A stretch of DNA of 64,000 nucleotides from positions 19,600,001 through 19,664,000 of the forward strand of contig NC_058339.1 in NCBI RefSeq assembly GCF_905475395.1, read 5' to 3'. A model generated the notes under the pieces. It worked only from the letters and a program-made list of their open reading frames with translations. It did not search any database and was not told where the DNA came from. The position numbers were made by a program, and so were the translations under genes. Origin of the DNA: Chrysoperla carnea. Taxonomy: Eukaryota > Arthropoda > Insecta > Neuroptera > Chrysopidae. This document shows positions 58,070 through 64,000 of this stretch, in pieces; position 1 is the first letter of the stretch, and each line of letters begins with the position of its first letter.

Positions 58070-61000
58070 ATATAATGACCAAAAACAAATTATATCAAAA
58101 AAGTCATTAGATTGCGTTCAAATACTCATAAAATACTTAAAACGAAGTAAGTACATTTTTGAAATATTTTTTATCTATAATCCATGATGGGTTTCTACAT
58201 ACGCGTTAGATTTGGAGGTCCTTAGGTGCCTCAAATAGCTTTTTTTACTTTTGCGACAACTGGGTTTTCTGCATACATAGAAAATGATCAAAATTTTATA
58301 ATTATTTCAACAAAAATTTTATACCTATTAGACCCGGTAAAATCCGTCATTGAACATGAACGTAAAGTCCAGGTTGTCGGTGGGTAACCTGGTAGGATAT
58401 TGTTTAAACTATAAAAAAAAAAACAATCGAATACACAAACGGATTATATGTTGTCATAAAGTTTTTTTTATCAATTTTTGATTGCTATGACATCGAAGTC
58501 TGGGCTTCCAAACCTTAGAATAGCTTTCCTATACCTTAAATTTATTGGCGAGAGATTATTTCCGAAAAACGACGAGCACAGAGATCAAAAACTTTCAAGT
58601 GATGAAAAAAATAAAGTACAGTAGCTAATCTAGATTTTCCGGGGCTTAGGGCCAAGTACAAGGAAGTCCCGGTTTTTATAAGAAAAATATTAAAATTTTG
58701 TTTATTGGAAATCAATGCTTATATAAGCTACATTGTTACGTAATATATTTTTTACTAGATTAACGTTCCGTATAGACATTTTACAATTCAGCGCAAAGTT
58801 AATTTTTTATTATAAAATAACTTTCGCAATATTTGTGTTATCTATTACAATAAAACAAACACATCAATGAAATTTGATACTGAAGAATGTAATATAATTG
58901 AACATATGGTAATTTTTATTATTCATATTCATAATTCGAGGGCCTCATGCCAGAAGTGCGTTTTGGCCTAAACGTAACTTTTCAGGATAGTCGATTAAAA
59001 TTTTGGTACTTTTTAAATTATGCTTGCTTAAACACCAGTAAATATACTTATCAAAGGAAAATGATAACGACATTTAGATGACTTGTCGGTTTGACCTCAT
59101 ATCTTAGTTCAAGTGTGATTCGGTTCGTAATTTCACTTGAAATAAGATATGAATAATATAGTTGTTCCATTGGGCCTCACCTTCCCATACTAGTTAAAAA
59201 ACGAATGCACTGGCAAAATATCACAAAATCGCCAAATTGGCGAGCACGCTCTTCTGTCAAGAGGCCCTCGAATTATATTAAGTAAACATGTGACAATTTT
59301 AATAAAATTAATTTAAATGTAATTTTAAAAACTATCCAAATTAACAACTAAAAAAAATTGACACAATTATTTTAGTAAGTCTGCAAAATGGATTAAAAAT
59401 ACTAAATCCATTTCCCCAATTTTTGTCATAGGGCGCACATTTGACGGAGCAAATATCACTTGAATTCTATAATTAAAAAAATCGACCGGATTCATGCTCA
59501 TTTTCTTTTTATTGAACAATACTGATTTCCAATGCCGGTTTAAGCCAGCACGGATCCGTAGATATATGGCTCTTTGGGAAAATAGCGGATAATCAAGTAA
59601 TACGTGATTTTCGTCACACCAATCATGACCTAATTATGTATTTAGAACCATTTCAGTGAAATCAAAATTATATATTAGTTTGCAACCTAAAGTCCTTTAT
59701 AATATTTTAAAATATTATGATAGTTAATTATATAATAATAAAATTAATTTTAGATGCTCAATATGCTGGGATTTTTCAAGTTGGTGGCCGACGACTTTGG
59801 ATAACCAAAATATATAAAATAATTTTAAATGGTAATACTTTTCGATTAGAAAAAATTTTGGAAGACGAGGGTGATGGTGTTGTATTAGAGGGCGCTTGTG
59901 CGCTTAGAATGTTTTTAATGAATTTAAAAACACCATTGATACCTGAACATATTCAAGCCCTTGTTTTAGGTATCTTGTAAAGAAATAAATTCTTTTTAAG
60001 AACAGATATATTAAAGAAAGTGTTATATTATATTAAGGTGATAACAATGATGTTGGTTCCGAAATTGTTGCCAGAGACGTTTTAGGATTAATACGACAAG
60101 ATATGAAGGGTCGCCAATTAAGTTTATTAACCCAAATATTAGATTTATTGCATTGTGTTTGTAAACATAGTACTACTAATGAATTAACGGGTTCCTATAT
60201 GCCAGTACAAATGTTGCCCATATTTTTTCAACTTACGGTAAGCAGTTTGAATTACTCACTTTACTTAGACTGATAGCGCAGCCAATCCTGCGGCATAAAC
60301 TAAATAGTTTGAAACTTGGACGAATTATGGATATTTTTTTGAAACCTTTCTTACTAACCTTTGTTGAAAATAATATAGGCTAGTCTTCTGATTATTATTT
60401 TACTGGCCATAAGTTTGATAGTTCTAATGGATGAACGCTAATCTTTTTAATCTCTTAAAATTGTTGTACGAACTGAGAGATGAAAAAATGATATCTGCTG
60501 GTTATTTTAAAAAATTCCCCAATATTAAAATAGATTTTGAGCTTTCATGCAATTACATTCATTTTAAATTCCATCAGGCATTTTCTTTTTGGAAAAATTT
60601 AAGAATAGGGTACATTTTTTCCTAAACTTCTGATATAATGTGTTGTTACTGACAAATGGTTTCTTAGTAATCTGTGTGTTGCACATACTTACGAACATGT
60701 GCAGATAAACTAAATTACTAAACAATTTGCATCCTGTAAATAACGAAAGGAAAATTTTTTTAAACATACAAACTATTTAATATTAAATTAAATTAAATCG
60801 TAACTAAAAACTATAGACTCACAAATAGTTGTTTAATAAATTTTCATTTCTGAACATAAAAGACCTCAATAAGAAACAAAATTTGAAAAAAATAAAAACA
60901 TTCTTAGGAACTTAATTAAATTTTTATTGAATTAAACAACCAGCACTCTTGAATTGTGGTTAATTGAATGGAATTATATGGATTAAAATGTGGAAAAACT

Positions 61001-62615
61001 ATCGCCACAATTCCGTTGACGTAAATTTGTAGGATGTGCCAAGGTGCCTGCCTGTCAATGTCTTCATGACATGGCGAATTTCATTCATTAAATCTCGTAT
61101 GGTTTTTAGGTGCAGTTTGCACAAAATTTATAGGAAAAAATCGCATGAAATCAAAGGTACATAATAATTGGAATCCAGAGATTAGCTGGTTTAAGATACC
61201 GCAATATGATTTGAATTCCTGTAACAATTGGAAGCTTTCATGTAGATGCAACCTGTCACATAGCAGGCGTTATTATACAACATACGAATTTGTCCTCTGA
61301 GATTATCTCAAATCCTAAAGTCAACGTCACGACAACCTTTTGTCTGACATTTGTATCCACAATTGACCGCAATGTTTATTTCAATAAAAATATTTGAAAG
61401 TTTTTAGTGAACAACGCTTATTACTCCAAAATTAATTTAATCCTGATACCAATTAACTAGTAAATTTAAAATTATATATGTAGTATGAAAATATGGTATT
61501 ATGGCGGAGAATCGCAAGCATTTTTGAAGAAATTATTAGAGAAGCGCCAACAATTTTAGAAACTATACCTTCTTATGAAAGTATTTCCGAAATGGATCAA
61601 CAACCTTCTGGGCAAATACTTCGCTTTGTAAGAATATTTAGTTGATGTTTCAAAATTCTAAATTAAAAGACTTTAAAAAAATTGAAATAATTGTTACGTT
61701 GTAAATTTTTTTGTTTGTTTTGTTTTAATAAAAAGTCAAAAATATTCGTACAATCGTTTTATTTGTCAGTAGTTTAGATTTATTTTTGTTAATTAGAATG
61801 AACAACATCCTGTTGTGGTTGCAAGTGATACTTATATAAATACAAGAGGCCGTCCAGAATTAATGTTTGGTGAACATTTCAATAACAATAATAATAGTTA
61901 TGATAACAACCAACAGAGGCGTATTGAAGTCAATTTTATTTATTCACAATTTATATTTTATACAGGTACGTTTGTAATTTGAACTCGTTGCAATATTCTC
62001 TTTACTGACTTATTTTATTTTATTGAGTATTCGGACTTTAGTGGCATCAAACGAGGGATTTCGAATACTTAAAATATCAAACTGTATCATACGTTCGGTC
62101 TTGCCGAACTCTCTCTCTTGTTTGATTAACGATTTGTAAATGTTAGATATTTCTTTAACAGGCGGAGATTGTTGGAGATTTTTTTTATTTAGTACACACC
62201 CTATAGCCTGATCAAAGTTTATTTAAGTTTATTCTCTTGATAATTCGATCGTGGAACATGCTATAAAACCCCAAGACTTAAATTACTGGTTCATGTGTCA
62301 AGAGTATAATTATGTCTAATCTACGCTAAAGTATAAAATGAGCTTGAGTCAATATGTACCTCTCATTTCTTCGATTGTAATACTTAAAGATAAAAATGCC
62401 AGTATTTGTGCTCACGCTTGTTGATCATTAATTTTATTTTTTTAGGTGACAGATTTCCATATTCTCCACGTATGGCAACACATGGGCAATTACATCCAAT
62501 TATCAGAAGAAACAGAGATAGACTAAGTAGACAAATGAATCAGATATCATCACCTCTAAGGAGACATATGAATCAGATTATATCACTTAATAATATCAGT
62601 AATATTAAGCTTTAA
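58070..62615 (+). CDS. RhoGAP-domain protein lacking the arginine finger (5' end not found)
   Basis: Six exons join in phase with GT-AG borders: 58070-58146, 59754-59969, 60038-60237, 61484-61627, 61797-61965 and 62446-62615, giving 324 residues to the stop. The first four exons carry a RhoGAP fold: SLDCVQILIKYLKRN-AQYAGIF, then a helix, GACALRMFLMNLKTPLIPEH (family L-L-K-x-F-L-R-E-L-P-E-P-L-I-P), then SLLTQILDLLHCVCKHSTTN and a divergent LPIFFQLT where active members have A-x-V-F-x-P. The catalytic Arg of the G-[IL]-F-R motif is Gln here (GIFQVGG), as in some pseudo-GAPs such as FAM13. The C-terminal part is Asn/Arg/Gln-rich. The first exon enters mid-codon, so at least one upstream exon exists; I could not find one that fits. 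A MITE lies in the first intron. AATAAA-type signal near 62740. Confidence 0.75.
58931..59276. mobile_element. MITE with ATAATTCGAGGGCCTC termini
   Basis: The left end ATAATTCGAGGGCCTCATGC and the reverse complement of the right end (ATAATTCGAGGGCCTCTTGA) match over about 35 bp, continuing CAGAAG-GCGT. Length 346 bp, no ORF. TA-rich borders fit a Tc1/mariner-type target, though this is not proven. It sits inside an intron of the RhoGAP gene. Confidence 0.8.
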
Positions 62616-63077
62616 AATATTATTTAATTTGCATGTACTTTTACAATTTGTCATTTCATGTAAAATTGAAATTTAAAGATTATGTCATTTATATTCTGAT
62701 GTTTAAAATGTTTCCTATTTTTAATATCAAAAAGTGATAATAAATACTATTTGAAAATGATCTTCTTTTCTCACAAAAAAATAACATAAAATTTATGTTA
62801 AAAAATATTAACAAAAATCGTATCAAAATAATGAGTGACATAGTCTAATATTCAAATAATATTTTCGAAATAAAAATATCATATTTTAAAAATACACTTT
62901 ATTTTAATACTCAAAATATTTTTTTTTTATAAAATAAATCAACATATTTTTTTTATAGTTTTTTTTTTTAAATATACCGCGTTTAACACTTAATAAAATA
63001 TAATAATAAAAAGGTAGGTACACAATTTGTTGTAAATAAATTTGTTTTATATAAAAAGAAACAACAAAAAAAACAGA
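62616..63077. other. Convergent 3' flanks of RhoGAP and acyl-CoA oxidase genes
   Basis: AT-rich tail-to-tail interval holding the 3' untranslated regions of both genes. No further feature seen. Confidence 0.6.
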
Positions 63078-63897
63078 TCAGATCTTTGATAAAATGACGT
63101 CTTTGAAATTTGGTGCATCTTTAATAATTATCTCATTCCACCATTTTGGTCGCCCCAATGAACCTGGATTCTGGAAATAGTGTGTTTGTAAATGTTGATA
63201 TACCTAAATATGAAAGAAAGTTTGATTAGTTTCAATTCCTTGTTGGTTGGTTGAAATATTTGATGATATACCTATCAACAAAATTTGAACTTTTACATTA
63301 TAGTACATGCATGGTAAATTGCCCGTGCGTCGTTTGCGACACAGAGTGTATACATATACATTTTAGCTAGATTTGCTCTAACTAGATTGCTACGTTTACA
63401 CGTTATTTTTTAAGACACTGTAATTAATAAACCATTTGGAAAATTCCTACTTACTTGTCCATCAGCTCTACCAAGTACAGAATTCATAACATAATCTGGA
63501 TATGCTATTGCATCAACCAATGGTACAGCATCTGGTTTAATTTTATCACACAATTCTAATATGGCATCTTGTATAATTCGTACTAAATTCTCATTGGCTA
63601 CATTTGCTTTATAAAAGTAAGCTATATTTTTTTCTAAATTATTTAAACCATATAATAAATAAAGTCGCTTTAATGGTTGTTGTAATGTTCTATCAAATTT
63701 CTGTTGATTTATATGGTCCCAGAACATTTTTAAAGCTAAATTTTCACCGTATACTTTTGCTAAAACTCGCGCATTATATACTTGTGCATTATTTCGTGCT
63801 GTAAATTTACATTGATTTTGTTTTTCATTCTTTTCCAGCAGTTCATGTGTATCCTTAATTAACCAACAAATCAACCACTGATAAGCGTTTACAATAA
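63078..63897 (-). CDS. Peroxisomal acyl-CoA oxidase, C-terminal two exons (partial)
   Basis: Minus-strand exons 63897-63455 and 63203-63078 (GT-AG, phase 0 between them). The first opens after a good acceptor (TTATTTCAG) and enters in phase 1, so upstream exons lie beyond the right edge. The fragment reads VNAYQWLICWLIKDTHELLE, then FTARNNAQVYNARVLAKVYG, LEKNIAYFYKANVANENLV, CDKIKPDAVPLVDAIAYPDY and VMNSVLGRADGQ, then VYQHLQTHYFQNPGSLGRPK. These match the C-terminal helical domain of the ACOX family (R-N-N-[AS]-Q-V-Y; K-P-D-A-V-x-L-V-D-A-x-x-x-P-D; N-S-V-[LI]-G-[RK]-x-D-G). The enzyme oxidises acyl-CoA to trans-2-enoyl-CoA with H2O2 production in peroxisomes. It ends in SKI, a variant of the SKL peroxisomal targeting signal. 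The paralog (ACOX1- or ACOX3-like) cannot be fixed from this part. Confidence 0.92.
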
Positions 63898-64000
63898 CTG
63901 AAATAAAAGAATCATATTTTATTATTATCATTTTTTTAGCCTTCGTAAATCAACTTAGAATTTTTAATGTATACTAGTTATGGAGGGTAGAGGTGAGAAG

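Noticed and set aside
1-64000. CRISPR arrays, bacterial operons, or viral/retroviral relics
   Set aside because: No spaced short direct repeats of CRISPR type, no polycistronic layout, and no reverse transcriptase, integrase, capsid or envelope resemblance was seen in any frame.

Overview
The window is strongly AT-rich animal nuclear DNA with spliced genes (GT-AG introns, consistent codon phases), a tRNA-Glu, and many short inverted-repeat elements. An arthropod, most likely an insect, is suggested by small secreted low-complexity proteins of cuticle/silk/eggshell type and by dispersed repeats that look like those common in insect genomes, such as the GAAGTCGGTT-bounded repeat near 11.4-12.0 kb. 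I cannot place it to order. No viral or retroviral relic was recognised.

Layout. 0-3 kb: first exon of a minus-strand secreted-protein gene running off the left edge, then a 307-316 bp tandem satellite flanked by two diverged copies of a segment carrying a signal-peptide-like start. 3.5-6.4 kb: a complete three-exon AKAP10 (PKA anchor, two RGS-like domains, plus strand). 10.8-14.1 kb: a complete six-exon GPR143/OA1-type receptor (minus). 14-35 kb: mostly non-coding, with dispersed repeats, a foldback DNA element (27.7-28.2 kb), a tRNA-derived SINE candidate, an isolated terminal exon encoding a GPI-anchor-like tail (22.0-22.2 kb) and a small secreted cysteine-motif gene (29.0-29.3 kb). 35-58 kb: a run of minus-strand genes for secreted proteins: a 715-residue Pro/Gly/Tyr/His protein with a glycosylated Cys-repeat domain, a 301-residue protein with six copies of a Cys-pair cassette, two short single-cassette genes, a 745-residue Ser/Gly/Tyr silk-like protein, and a two-exon Met/Pro/Gln protein with an acidic tail. 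A tRNA-Glu and several foldback elements lie among them. 58-62.6 kb: six exons of a RhoGAP-domain protein (plus) whose arginine-finger position reads Gln. 63.1-63.9 kb: the last two exons of a peroxisomal acyl-CoA oxidase (minus), running off the right edge.

The most interesting content is the secreted-protein block. Four separate genes share the spacing C-x2-G-x2-[PA]-D-E-x-G-x-C, usually followed by Trp, and one carries it six times. They lie within about 19 kb of each other, on one strand, beside two large repeat-rich extracellular proteins. I do not recognise a named family for the cassette. A co-expressed extracellular set (cuticle, eggshell, silk, gland secretion or defence) is a reasonable inference, but sequence alone does not decide which.
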